55,848 bases of DNA from positions 1 to 55,848 of the forward strand of contig CALZUQ010000012.1 in NCBI GenBank assembly GCA_945829425.1, given 5' to 3'. The position numbers and the translations under genes are program-made. Source of the stretch: an uncultured bacterium (GTDB lineage: Bacteria > Bacteroidota > Bacteroidia > Bacteroidales > Bacteroidaceae). Under the pieces are notes generated by a model that saw only the letters and a program-made list of their open reading frames with translations, was not told the DNA's origin and made no database searches. The first letter of the stretch is position 1; each line of letters opens with the position of its first letter. Below, piece after piece: positions 34,789 to 42,483 of this stretch.

Positions 34789-35865
34789 TCATTTGCGTCC
34801 TTCAGACGGTGTTTCTCCCGTCTGTGCCTTATAGAAACGGCAGAAGGTGGCTTGGGAGGAGAAGCCCAGCTTTTGTGACACTTCCTGAATGGTAAGGCGC
34901 GAGGTGGTGAGAAGGAGGACGGCTTCGTGGACAAGATACTCGTCAATGATTTCCTTCGGCGTCTTGCCTACCGTCTTCGCCGTGACACGCGAGAGATACT
35001 GCTGGGAGATGGCAAGCTGTGAGGCGTAGAACGACACGTCATGATGAGAAGAGTATTCACGTGCTATGAGCGACATGAAAGCGTTGTAGATATCTGCCGG
35101 GCGCTGCCCGCGCTCCTCACGCGGCGAGAGGGCATAGACCACCTGGCTGTGGAGGTAAGCATGGGCATGACGTATGGCGACAGGCAAGATGTCGCCCATG
35201 GCGAGGCATGTCGCTATGGCTGACGACACCGCTCCGCTTATGCCGTGCTGCTGCCACCCGTCGACATTATGTGAAGAGAAGAACTCCACCTCCTTGCCGT
35301 CGAAGAAGAGCGTAGTGGTGAAGCCCTCTATTACCGCCGCTCCACGTAGCAAGACGCTCTCCGCACCCATTTCGCACAGTCGCCGTGCCGCCTCTGTCAT
35401 ATCGTCCTTGGTGGATATCGTGCAGTGGAGTATCTCCTCAGCGTCGCGACAGCGCAGGATACATAACGTAGCCTCGGGGATGAGGAAGGAGCATACAGCA
35501 CGGACGGTATCGTCAGAAACCATGCGCTCGCCGCGTGAGGAGACAATGCTCGGCGCGACGATGCGGTGGCGGCAGGCGACAATCTCGTTGCGCAACAGGC
35601 GCACGGTGTCGTAGCCGTCAACCATTCCGACCTTCACCACCTGCGGGTGGTAAGCCTTCATGGCGGCACACACCTGTCTTACCACCGTCTCCGGCGGCAG
35701 TGTGAACCTCTCGCTTATGCCCTCCGGCGTCTGCACCACCACCGATGTTACCGCCGTGAGGGGATAGCCTCCGAGAGCCGAAACGGTTCTGACATCGGCC
35801 TGTACGCCCGTTATGCCGCAGCCGTCGGACCCCGTGACGCTCAAGACATGATACATCCCTGCCAT
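34789..35865 (-). CDS. ThiD-like (HMP/pyridoxal kinase-fold) domain fused to an AraC-type DNA-binding domain
   Basis: 358 aa. Residues 5-240 follow the ThiD/ribokinase-superfamily fold closely: VLSVTGSDGCGITGVQAD (compare TDPSGGAGIQAD in ThiD), VSALGGYPLTAVTSVVVQT, KVGMV. Residues 258-358 are an AraC-family helix-turn-helix pair (VSFYASQLAISQQYLSRVT; TIQEVSQKLGFSSQATFCRFYKAQTG). Residues needed for kinase activity are altered: the TPN/E region reads LRCRDAEE (137-144), and HGTGC, which holds the catalytic Cys, reads HGISG (208-211). This suggests a sensor that binds a pyrimidine or vitamin B6 compound without phosphorylating it. It lies upstream of pdxS-pdxT on the same strand and 4 bp after the thioredoxin gene, so regulation of PLP synthesis is the leading inference. 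Confidence 0.85.
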   Translation of the reverse strand: MAGMYHVLSVTGSDGCGITGVQADVRTVSALGGYPLTAVTSVVVQTPEGISERFTLPPETVVRQVCAAMKAYHPQVVKVGMVDGYDTVRLLRNEIVACRHRIVAPSIVSSRGERMVSDDTVRAVCSFLIPEATLCILRCRDAEEILHCTISTKDDMTEAARRLCEMGAESVLLRGAAVIEGFTTTLFFDGKEVEFFSSHNVDGWQQHGISGAVSSAIATCLAMGDILPVAIRHAHAYLHSQVVYALSPREERGQRPADIYNAFMSLIAREYSSHHDVSFYASQLAISQQYLSRVTAKTVGKTPKEIIDEYLVHEAVLLLTTSRLTIQEVSQKLGFSSQATFCRFYKAQTGETPSEGRK

Positions 35866-35869
35866 GACG

Positions 35870-36316
35870 TCATTCCTTTCCGGCTATGGCGGCAAACGCC
35901 TCGTCCAGTTCTTCCTCCTCCATATATCCTGTCTGCCTCATTATGCCGCCTTTGGCATCGACGAAGAAGAGCGTGGGTATGGACGATATTCCTGCTGCAC
36001 GTGCAAAGTCCTCCTTCTCGTCAATGTCTATCCTTACGACATCAACGAAGAACTGATACTTTCCCGCTACCTTGTCCAACGAACCGGACATCATGCGGCA
36101 CGGCCCACACCACGTAGCGTAGAAGTCCACCACCATGGGCTTTCCCGAGAAGGGAGTGTCAAGGTATTTGGCATAGGCCGAAATGTTCTCTGTGTCAGCT
36201 GTCGCCACCTCTGTCGTCTGCCCCTGCACCTGCTTTTTTCCGCCGCACGAAAGCAGCAGCACCGCCATACATGCCAGCATGGCGGCGGTAATGAAAAGAT
36301 TGTTTCTGCTCATCAT
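35870..36316 (-). CDS. Thioredoxin-fold lipoprotein
   Basis: 148 aa. A lipoprotein signal peptide with LLLSC is followed by a thioredoxin domain with the CGPC active site in VVDFYATWCGPCRMM and the cis-Pro loop SSIPTLFF. Probably periplasmic or membrane-anchored, reducing disulfides or feeding electrons to exported proteins. Start chosen at the first of two adjacent ATG codons (36316) because upstream residues do not fit a signal peptide. The gene ends 4 bp before the ThiD-AraC start, so the two share a transcript; the functional link is unclear. Confidence 0.88.
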   Translation of the reverse strand: MMSRNNLFITAAMLACMAVLLLSCGGKKQVQGQTTEVATADTENISAYAKYLDTPFSGKPMVVDFYATWCGPCRMMSGSLDKVAGKYQFFVDVVRIDIDEKEDFARAAGISSIPTLFFVDAKGGIMRQTGYMEEEELDEAFAAIAGKE

Positions 36317-36365
36317 ATTCTTATACCTTATTATATATATATACACACCGGGAAGATTGTTTCTA

Positions 36366-36373
36366 CAAAAATA
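36366..36373 (-). promoter_or_regulatory. -7 box of the thioredoxin/ThiD-AraC transcript
   Basis: TATTTTTG on the minus strand (36373 to 36366), about 50 bp before the start codon. No clear -33. Confidence 0.5.
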
Positions 36374-36476
36374 CTCCATTTTTCTTAAAGTGAAGAACAA
36401 AGTGATGAGATATTAACTATTTTTATATCGGCAACAGAGAGAGACTGAATATTGAAGGTGGGGTCTAATAATTCGC

Positions 36477-36596
36477 TTTATCATATTTTCGATTTATCTC
36501 TGAGGGCAGACTGTCTGTTTATAAGGGAGCGATGCGGGCATCGTGACCGCATAAACTGGCAGTCTGCCCTCAGAGAGAAACGGAAAGATGATAAAA
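36477..36596. ncRNA. 120-nt hairpin, possible structured RNA
   Basis: A perfect 16-bp stem CTCTGAGGGCAGACTG/CAGTCTGCCCTCAGAG extends outward through TTTATCAT...ATGATAAA with a few mismatches, and inward through GTTTAT/ATAAAC and CGATG-CGGG-CATCG. The outer arms total about 45 bp. Whether it is transcribed is unknown; no promoter is seen immediately before it. Confidence 0.45.
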
Positions 36597-36625
36597 CGTC
36601 AACCCTTAATCAATAACCTTTTGAC

Positions 36626-36648
36626 GGTGGGAATTAATAGAACCCACC
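36626..36648 (+). repeat. GGTGGG...CCCACC palindrome, copy upstream of the EF-G2 gene
   Basis: GGTGGG-AATTAATAGAA-CCCACC. It is also the right end of the 194-bp element. Flanked by TGAC and TGACG. Confidence 0.85.
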
Positions 36649-36700
36649 TGACGTTTATAGGCATGAAAATACTAATATGTATTAAATTGTAACAAAATGT

Positions 36701-36732
36701 TTTGGTAGTTCGAAAAATAATGATTAATTTTA
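36701..36732 (+). promoter_or_regulatory. Probable promoter of the EF-G2 gene
   Basis: TTTG at 36701-36704, 20-bp spacer, TAATTTTA at 36725-36732 (final G replaced by A). The leader is about 130 nt and contains a small ORF at 36765-36809 (MKEVPAEVERKRGA). Confidence 0.5.
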
Positions 36733-36870
36733 CCCCAAGAAAACCTGACGAAGAGAAAAAAGCCATGAAAGAAGTCCCTGCGGAGGTAGAACGGAAGCGG
36801 GGCGCATGAACAGAAAAAATACAAACACATCATAGACAAGATACACAAAACCTAAAAAATTAATACAGCT

Positions 36871-39030
36871 ATGAAAGTTTATAAGACTAACGAAATCAAG
36901 AACATTGCGTTGCTCGGCAACGACGGTTCGGGTAAGACAACCCTCACGGAATCACTGCTCTACGAGGCAGGTATCATTCAGCGTCGCGGACGCGTAAGCC
37001 AGGGTACTACCGTGAGTGACTACTTCCCCGTAGAGCAGGATTACGGATACAGCGTATTCTCGACAGTTTATCACGTAGAATACAACAACAAGAAACTGAA
37101 CATAATCGACTGTCCGGGCTCGGACGACTTTGTCGGAGCAGCCATTACGGCACTTAACGTGACAGATACAGCAGTGCTTCTCCTCAACGGCCAGTACGGT
37201 CCGGAGGTAGGCACTCAGAACCACTTCCGCTATACCGAGAAACTCAAGAAGCCGGTAATATTCCTCGTCAACCAGCTCGACTCAGAGAAGTGTGACTACG
37301 CCAACGTCCTTGAAAGACTTCAGGAGATATACGGCTCGAAGGTTGTGCCGGTGCAGTACCCTCTCAACGAAGGTCCTGAGTTCAACTCGCTCATCGACGT
37401 GCTCCTCATGAAGAAATACTCATGGAAGCCGGAGGGAGGCGCACCGACAATTGAGGAGATACCGGCAGAGGAGATGGACAAAGCCATGGAGATGCACAAA
37501 GCTCTCGTAGAGGCTGCCGCAGAGAACGACGACACACTCATGGAGAAGTTCTTCGAGACAGAACATCTGACAGAAGACGAGATGCGCGAAGGCATTCGGA
37601 AAGGTCTCGTGACACGCTCCATATTCCCAGTTTTCTGTGTCTGTGCAGGAAAGGACATGGGCGTACGCCGCCTCATGGAGTTCCTCGGCAACGTGGTGCC
37701 TTTCGTCGACGAGATGCCAAAGGTACACAACACACGCGGTGAGGAGATACCTGTCACCACCGACGGTCCTACAAGCGTTTACTTCTTCAAGACAGGCATA
37801 GAGCCACACATCGGCGAGGTGGCTTACTTCAAGGTGATGTCCGGAACCATAAAGGCGGGCGACGAACTGACAAACGCCGACCGTGGGTCGAAGGAGCGCA
37901 TCGGACAGATATACGTTTGTGCCGGAGCAAACAGACAGCCGGTAGAACAGCTCAATGCTGGCGACATAGGCTGCGCCGTGAAGCTGAAGGACGTGAAGAC
38001 GGGCAATACGCTCAACGGCAAAGACTGCGACAACCGCTTCGACTTCATAAAATATCCTAACTCCAAGTATTCACGCGCTATAAAGGCTGTCAACGAAGCA
38101 GAGACAGAGAAGATGATGGCTGCCCTGATACGTATGCGTCAGGAAGACCCGACATGGATTATCGAGCAGAGCAAGGAGCTCCGCCAGATCATCGTACACG
38201 GACAGGGAGAGTTCCACCTCCGCACACTGAAATGGCGTCTTGAGAACAACGAGAAGATACAGGTAAAGTTTGAAGAGGCACGCATACCTTACCGTGAGAC
38301 GATAACAAAGTCGGCACGCGCTGACTACCGCCACAAGAAGCAGTCGGGAGGAGCAGGACAGTTCGGCGAGGTACACCTCATCGTGGAGCCATACGCTGAG
38401 GGAATGCTAGACCCTACGGCATATAACTTCGGAGGACAGGAGTTCCGCATGAACATTAAGAGCCGTGAGGAGATTGACCTCCCATGGGGCGGAAAACTCG
38501 TATTCCTCAACTCTGTCGTGGGTGGAGCAATCGACGCTCGCTTCATGCCGGCAATACTGAAAGGCGTAATGGAGTGTATTGAGCGCGGTCCGTTGACAGG
38601 ATCGTACGCTCGCGACGTCCGCGTTGTCGTTTACGACGGTAAGATGCATCCGGTAGACTCTAATGAGCTCTCCTTCATGCTCGCCGCACGTCAGGCTTTC
38701 GCAGCAGCGTTCCGTGAGGCAGGACCGAAGATTCTTGAGCCTATTTACGACCTTGAGGTTTACGTTCCGGCAGACTATATGGGCGACGTGATGTCTGACC
38801 TCCAGGGCCGCCGCGCCCTCATCATGGGCATGGATTCCGAGAACGGTTACCAGAAGCTACAGGCAAAGATACCTCTCAAGGAGCTTGCAAGCTACTCTAT
38901 AGCCCTCAGCTCGCTAACAGGCGGACGCGCATCGTTCACGACGAAGTTCGCAAGCTACGAGCTCGTTCCTGCCGATATACAGCAGCAGCTCATTGCGGCT
39001 CACGCTGCCGAGGCAAAGGACGAGGATTAA
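36871..39030 (+). CDS. EF-G paralogue (EF-G2 type) with altered GTPase motifs
   Basis: 719 aa with the five EF-G domains in order: G domain with insert (1-285), domain II (about 305-390), and domains III-V (ending GGRASFTTKFASYELVP). The P-loop reads GNDGSGKTT (16-24), NKxD reads NQLD, and the G3 motif DTPGHVDF reads DCPGSDDF (80-87), so the catalytic switch-II histidine is Ser84; the switch-I RGITI region is also changed (DYGYSVFST). In Bacteroides thetaiotaomicron an EF-G2 paralogue has been reported to support translation without GTP hydrolysis and to matter in starvation and gut colonisation; the same role is inferred here. Canonical fusA is not in the window. Followed by a strong terminator. 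Confidence 0.85.
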   Translation: MKVYKTNEIKNIALLGNDGSGKTTLTESLLYEAGIIQRRGRVSQGTTVSDYFPVEQDYGYSVFSTVYHVEYNNKKLNIIDCPGSDDFVGAAITALNVTDTAVLLLNGQYGPEVGTQNHFRYTEKLKKPVIFLVNQLDSEKCDYANVLERLQEIYGSKVVPVQYPLNEGPEFNSLIDVLLMKKYSWKPEGGAPTIEEIPAEEMDKAMEMHKALVEAAAENDDTLMEKFFETEHLTEDEMREGIRKGLVTRSIFPVFCVCAGKDMGVRRLMEFLGNVVPFVDEMPKVHNTRGEEIPVTTDGPTSVYFFKTGIEPHIGEVAYFKVMSGTIKAGDELTNADRGSKERIGQIYVCAGANRQPVEQLNAGDIGCAVKLKDVKTGNTLNGKDCDNRFDFIKYPNSKYSRAIKAVNEAETEKMMAALIRMRQEDPTWIIEQSKELRQIIVHGQGEFHLRTLKWRLENNEKIQVKFEEARIPYRETITKSARADYRHKKQSGGAGQFGEVHLIVEPYAEGMLDPTAYNFGGQEFRMNIKSREEIDLPWGGKLVFLNSVVGGAIDARFMPAILKGVMECIERGPLTGSYARDVRVVVYDGKMHPVDSNELSFMLAARQAFAAAFREAGPKILEPIYDLEVYVPADYMGDVMSDLQGRRALIMGMDSENGYQKLQAKIPLKELASYSIALSSLTGGRASFTTKFASYELVPADIQQQLIAAHAAEAKDED

Positions 39031-39089
39031 GAAAAAGACATCGCTGCAATACTCACTCCGTAGTGCGGAGTAAGAAAAAAACATACATC

Positions 39090-39130
39090 AAGCAGGGAAA
39101 GGCCGTGAGCCTTTCCCTGCTTTTTCTTTT
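39090..39130 (+). terminator. Terminator of the EF-G2 gene
   Basis: AGCAGGGAAAGGC-CGTGA-GCCTTTCCCTGCT, 13-bp perfect stem, followed by TTTTCTTTT. A smaller hairpin ACTCCG-TAGTG-CGGAGT precedes it at 39055-39071. Confidence 0.9.
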
Positions 39131-39163
39131 CCCTTTTCCGCTATGGTTATGAAGTAAAATCTC

Positions 39164-39251
39164 TGTGCCTATAGAAATTTTGCTCCATGCCTATAAAAAT
39201 TTTTTTTCATGCCTTAGAAAAAATATTTTCATGCCTATAAAATTTTGGGGG
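39164..39251 (+). repeat. 4 x 22-bp tandem repeats after the EF-G2 terminator
   Basis: GCCTATARAAATTTT-type units begin at 39164, 39186, 39208 and 39230, each exactly 22 bp. The last three start CATGCCT. Very AT-rich. Confidence 0.85.
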
Positions 39252-39524
39252 CTATTATAAGGCGAGAACAGGCTTTGAGGGGGCACAAAGCATCGGAAGG
39301 CGAAGAAACGGCAACAATACAAGTTGCGAAAAATACTGACAAACAGACAAAAACACCGTTTTTCCACTCTACGGCTTGTTTTTAAGGTGGGTTCAAAAGG
39401 AAACAACGCGGCGGTAAGCCACGAAACGCCTTACCGCGAAAAGAAAAATCGCTGGTATTGTCTCTCGACAAACCAGCGAAAAAAAATGAAAACAAATTTA
39501 ATTCTATACTAATTTACTATTGCC
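39252..39524. other. Spacer between the EF-G2 gene and the small secreted protein gene
   Basis: Contains a half palindrome GGTGGGTTC at 39386, a hairpin GCGGTAAG/CTTACCGC at 39411-39437, and the terminator at 39449-39479. No gene is seen; a 62-codon frame at 39324 crosses both hairpins. Confidence 0.55.
39441..39479 (-). terminator. Terminator of the minus-strand secreted protein gene
   Basis: TCGCTGGT (39449-39456) and ACCAGCGA (39472-39479) form the stem; on the minus strand it is followed by TTTTTCTTTT. Confidence 0.75.
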
Positions 39525-40196
39525 TTATTTGATGATCTTCTTGCCGTTCTTGATGACAAGACCCTTGGCGTTAGCGTTTACACGCTGGCCGGCAACGTTG
39601 TAGAGAACATCAGAAGATACCTTGTCGGCTGTCACGCCTTCGATACCCGTGCCGCCAACCTCATATTTGAAGCCGTAGTAGCCGAGCTTTGAGCCCGCAC
39701 AGTAGACAGCGTATTTCTTTCCGGCAGCAACAGAGAACGTCACGATTGCGCCAGTGACCTTTGCTTCAAGCTTGCCACCGTTTTCTGTCAGGATCGTTGT
39801 CCCTTCTGAGTCTGTCATAACGAAGTCAACGTTTTTGCCGTCAATGTCCTGAACGTAGAACGCCTTGCCTGCGTTTAGCACGACACCTACGGTTAAAGTT
39901 CCTGCCTGAGCCGGCTCATAGTAATAAACCGTTCCGGATTTCAGCTTGCCGCTCTGACCGTTTCCTTCGCAATAACCTGTTGCGCCGAGGAGTTTCTCAA
40001 GGGTTTTGCTTGCCTTGTTGCCACCCTTGAAATCTTCGCCGCCGGCAACGCCCCATGTCATAGTGATGTTTGGTACTCCGCTATACGTTGTGCCTGCTGC
40101 TACACCGGCATCACCCGACTGAACACCATAAACGCCCTGTGCGTTAACGCTAACAGCCATAAAAGCGGCTGCAATAAGAGTAAAGATTTTCTTCAT
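39525..40196 (-). CDS. Small secreted protein with a GQRV...KNGKKIIK tail
   Basis: 223 aa. Signal peptide MKKIFTLIAAAFMAVSVNAQ, a Gly/Thr-rich beta-sandwich-like body with AGTTYSGVPNITMTWG and SVAAGKKYAVYCAGSKLGYYGFKYE, and a C-terminal tail VLYNVAGQRVNANAKGLVIKN followed by GKKIIK. The GKKYAVYxxGSKLGYYGFKYE strand pair resembles modules found on Prevotella pectate lyase-like and other secreted carbohydrate-active proteins, so carbohydrate binding is possible but unproven. The tail is shared with the 1,292-aa protein at 3316. The upstream region has a -7 box and an untranslated leader of about 140 nt. Confidence 0.8.
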   Translation of the reverse strand: MKKIFTLIAAAFMAVSVNAQGVYGVQSGDAGVAAGTTYSGVPNITMTWGVAGGEDFKGGNKASKTLEKLLGATGYCEGNGQSGKLKSGTVYYYEPAQAGTLTVGVVLNAGKAFYVQDIDGKNVDFVMTDSEGTTILTENGGKLEAKVTGAIVTFSVAAGKKYAVYCAGSKLGYYGFKYEVGGTGIEGVTADKVSSDVLYNVAGQRVNANAKGLVIKNGKKIIK

Positions 40197-40340
40197 AATG
40201 TTTAGAATTTAAGTTGAATAATATGTTAGTGATAAACCTTTTTCCTTGGCGAGTTCTGATTCTTTACCAACCAATCTCCGTATGAAACGGACTAAAGGGT
40301 AATTAGGGTGGGGAATTGTGTAAAAAATCAAAAGTTTTTG

Positions 40341-40348
40341 CAAAGGTA
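40341..40348 (-). promoter_or_regulatory. -7 box of the secreted protein gene
   Basis: TACCTTTG on the minus strand (40348 to 40341), followed by C. The leader to ATG 40196 is about 140 nt. Confidence 0.6.
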
Positions 40349-40631
40349 ATACATTACTCCTGATTTTGCAGACAAAAGATGATTAATTTAAGTTAAAACC
40401 ATAAAATTTTTCCACCTTCAGGACAATAATTATGACGACGTGCTGAGCGAAAGGGAAAGTGTATGGGAGGGGAGGCACAACCGTGAGCCTGTTGACGCTG
40501 CTGCGAAAGACGGAAAGAGAAGGGAGAGGAAGAGGACGGAACGGAAATACGCATTTTTATTCATAAAACGGGCGTATATATAAAAGAGGTGTAATATTTT
40601 TCATATTTTTTCTGAATATTCACGTCGCTTT

Positions 40632-40663
40632 TTTGCGTATGTCGGCAAAAATACCTACCTTTG
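40632..40663 (+). promoter_or_regulatory. Promoter of pnuC
   Basis: TTTG at 40632-40635, 20-bp spacer, TACCTTTG at 40656-40663. The leader is about 120 nt, with hairpins GCAGAGA-GGC-TCTCTGC (40699-40715) and GCAT-GAAA-ATGC (40718-40729). Confidence 0.7.
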
Positions 40664-40791
40664 CATACGATTGTATAAAAAAACACCCCGCCTATAGGGC
40701 AGAGAGGCTCTCTGCACGCATGAAAATGCACCGCGACAGCGCATGGACACCTCTGCAAGCCCATGCCACAGGAAAAGACATAGACATACAG

Positions 40792-41565
40792 ATGAATAAA
40801 TATATTACGACCGTAAAAGCATCACTCGTAAACCTCAACGCCTTCGAGACGCTGCTGCTACTATCCATACTCTCGCTCACCGTGGCGAACTTCGTAATAA
40901 AGGGTGAGGTGACAATAAACAGCGGCATAGCGGCGACGGGAGCCATACTCGGAGTGTTCTGCGTGGTGCTCGGAGCAAAAGGGGCTATGGCAAACTGGAT
41001 CTTCGGAACAGTAGAGGCTTTCCTGCACATATACATCTGCTTCTGTACACATATCTACGGCGATATGCTGCAACGACTGGTCTACAACCTGCCCATGCAG
41101 TTCATAGGATGGTCGAAATGGAAGAAACGAATGCGCGACGACGGCTCGCAAACCATACACACACGCTACATGACGTGGAGGCAACGTTTCTTCACGCTCC
41201 TCGCCGTGGCCATAGGAACACTGTCGCTCGGAATATTCCTCATATACTTCGGACCATGGTTTGTCGACACCCTGCAGAGCGTCTTCAGCGACATAGAGTT
41301 CAAGACGCTGAAGAAGTCTTACGACGCACCGACGCAGCTGTGGCTCGACTCCTTCACCACGGTGCTCTCCATTGTCACGATGTACGTCTCGGTAAAAGCG
41401 TTCGTAGAGCAATGGTACATGTGGCTCATAATAAACGTGGCGTATATATGGTTGTGGCTGCTCAGCGACTCGGAGTTCTCGTTTATGACGGTAGCCAAAT
41501 ACTCCGTCTACTTCGTAAACTCAATATACGGCATTTACGCCTGGAACAAACTAAGCAAAGACTAA
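40792..41565 (+). CDS. pnuC: Nicotinamide riboside transporter PnuC-like
   Basis: 257 aa integral membrane protein with about seven helices. LNAFETLLLLSIL, LGAKGAMANWIFG, and the C-terminal VEQWYMWLIINVAYIWLW...YAWNKL match the PnuC fold (a SWEET-like permease with Trp/Asn substrate site). An extra loop with charged residues (about 108-128) is typical of Bacteroidetes members. The alternative is a thiamine transporter (PnuT), but no thiamine gene and no TPP riboswitch core are adjacent, so nicotinamide riboside is preferred. ATG 40792 is chosen because the in-frame extension upstream covers the promoter. Confidence 0.82.
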   Translation: MNKYITTVKASLVNLNAFETLLLLSILSLTVANFVIKGEVTINSGIAATGAILGVFCVVLGAKGAMANWIFGTVEAFLHIYICFCTHIYGDMLQRLVYNLPMQFIGWSKWKKRMRDDGSQTIHTRYMTWRQRFFTLLAVAIGTLSLGIFLIYFGPWFVDTLQSVFSDIEFKTLKKSYDAPTQLWLDSFTTVLSIVTMYVSVKAFVEQWYMWLIINVAYIWLWLLSDSEFSFMTVAKYSVYFVNSIYGIYAWNKLSKD

Positions 41566-41601
41566 CACACGTCGAACGGAACGACAGAACAACAAGACAT
41601 C

Positions 41602-42345
41602 ATGAACGACAGCGTAATAATCATACCGACATACAACGAAAAGGAGAACATAGAGAAAATAATCCGCGCGATATTCGCACTGGAGAAAGCATTCGACATC
41701 CTCGTCATCGACGACGGATCGCCAGACGGCACGGGGCAGATTGTCAAAGACCTCATCGAAAGGGAGTTTGCAGGACGGCTCTTCATAATAGAACGCTCAG
41801 GAAAACTCGGTCTCGGAACGGCGTATATCGCAGGCTTCCGCTGGGCTCTGGAGAAAGGATACGGGTATATCTTCGAGATGGACGCTGACTTCTCACACGA
41901 CCCTAACGACCTGCCACGGCTATACAGCGCATGTCACGACGAAGGCTACGACCTGGCGATAGGCTCACGCTATATCTCTGGCGTAAACGTCGTAAACTGG
42001 CCCATCGGGCGTGTGCTGATGTCATATTTCGCATCGAAATATGTGCGTTTCATCACGGGCTTCAACATTCACGACACCACGGCGGGATTCAAATGCTACA
42101 AACGCCGCGTTCTCAACACCATCGAACTGGACAAGATAAAGTTCAAAGGATATGCCTTCCAGATAGAGATGAAGTACACGGCATATAAGATAGGCTTCAA
42201 GATAAAGGAAGTGGCGGTGGTCTTCGTAAACAGACGGGAGGGAGTAAGCAAAATGTCGGGAGGGATATTCGGAGAGGCATTCTTCGGAGTGATGCGACTA
42301 AGATGGGACGGCTGGTTCAGAAAATATCCGGCGATAAAGGAGTAA
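41602..42345 (+). CDS. Polyprenol phosphate mannosyltransferase-like GT2
   Basis: 247 aa. IIPTYNEKENIEKIIRAIF, ILVIDDGSPDGTGQIV, GLGTAYIAGFRWAL, FEMDADFSHDP (DxD site), DTTAGFKCYKR and GYAFQIEMKY are the signatures of dolichol-phosphate mannose synthase-like GT2 enzymes. Lacks C-terminal membrane helices, so it would act at the inner face of the membrane, making a polyprenyl-phosphate sugar for envelope glycans or protein glycosylation. It is 36 bp after pnuC. Confidence 0.9.
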   Translation: MNDSVIIIPTYNEKENIEKIIRAIFALEKAFDILVIDDGSPDGTGQIVKDLIEREFAGRLFIIERSGKLGLGTAYIAGFRWALEKGYGYIFEMDADFSHDPNDLPRLYSACHDEGYDLAIGSRYISGVNVVNWPIGRVLMSYFASKYVRFITGFNIHDTTAGFKCYKRRVLNTIELDKIKFKGYAFQIEMKYTAYKIGFKIKEVAVVFVNRREGVSKMSGGIFGEAFFGVMRLRWDGWFRKYPAIKE

Positions 42346-42365
42346 CAGCCTTCGCCCCTACCCTT

Positions 42366-42446
42366 GTGCGTTAACGTCCACCACCACCCTCGTGCGTTAA
42401 CGTCACCACCACCCTCGTGCGTTAACGTTTCAACGTTAACGTCAAC
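42366..42446 (+). repeat. Three ~25-bp GTGCGTTAACGT repeats before hisH
   Basis: GTGCGTTAACGT recurs at 42366, 42392 and 42417, linked by CCACCACCACCCTC; AACGTTAACGTCAA follows. GTTAACGTC also interrupts the hexamer array before nudC. Confidence 0.85.
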
Positions 42447-42483
42447 CACCCCAACGACTCCATAAGCCATAGTTATAGTCACA

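Larger units (their letters stand above)
36456..36649. mobile_element. MITE-like element with 19-bp terminal inverted repeats
   Basis: Left end AGGTGGGGTCTAATAATTC (36456-36474) and right end, read in reverse complement, AGGTGGGTTCTATTAATTC (36649-36631) match at 17 of 19 positions without gaps. The interior is dominated by a long hairpin (36477-36596). There is no transposase frame. A target-site duplication is not convincing. The ends match the GGTGGG/CCCACC palindromes scattered through the window, so this may be the full-length form of that family. Confidence 0.55.
36317..36870. other. Divergent intergenic region between the thioredoxin gene and the EF-G2 gene
   Basis: 554 bp without a main ORF. 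From left to right it holds the minus-strand promoter, a 194-bp inverted-repeat element (36456-36649) with a 120-nt internal hairpin, the EF-G2 promoter (36701-36732), and a leader of about 130 nt with a 14-codon ORF. Confidence 0.7.
40197..40791. other. Divergent spacer between the secreted protein gene and pnuC
   Basis: Holds the minus-strand promoter (40341-40348) with a ~140-nt leader, an unpaired GGTGGGGAATT motif at 40307-40317, a gene-free GC-richer stretch (40400-40560) without visible structure, the pnuC promoter at 40632-40663 and the pnuC leader with two small hairpins. Confidence 0.6.

Noticed and set aside
39164..39251. CRISPR array
   Set aside because: The repeats are directly abutting with no spacers, and no cas gene is present. 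The same applies to the other tandem arrays.
40664..40791. TPP riboswitch before pnuC
   Set aside because: The conserved core (GGCTGAGA-type and GATCTGG-type motifs) is missing; only two simple hairpins are seen.
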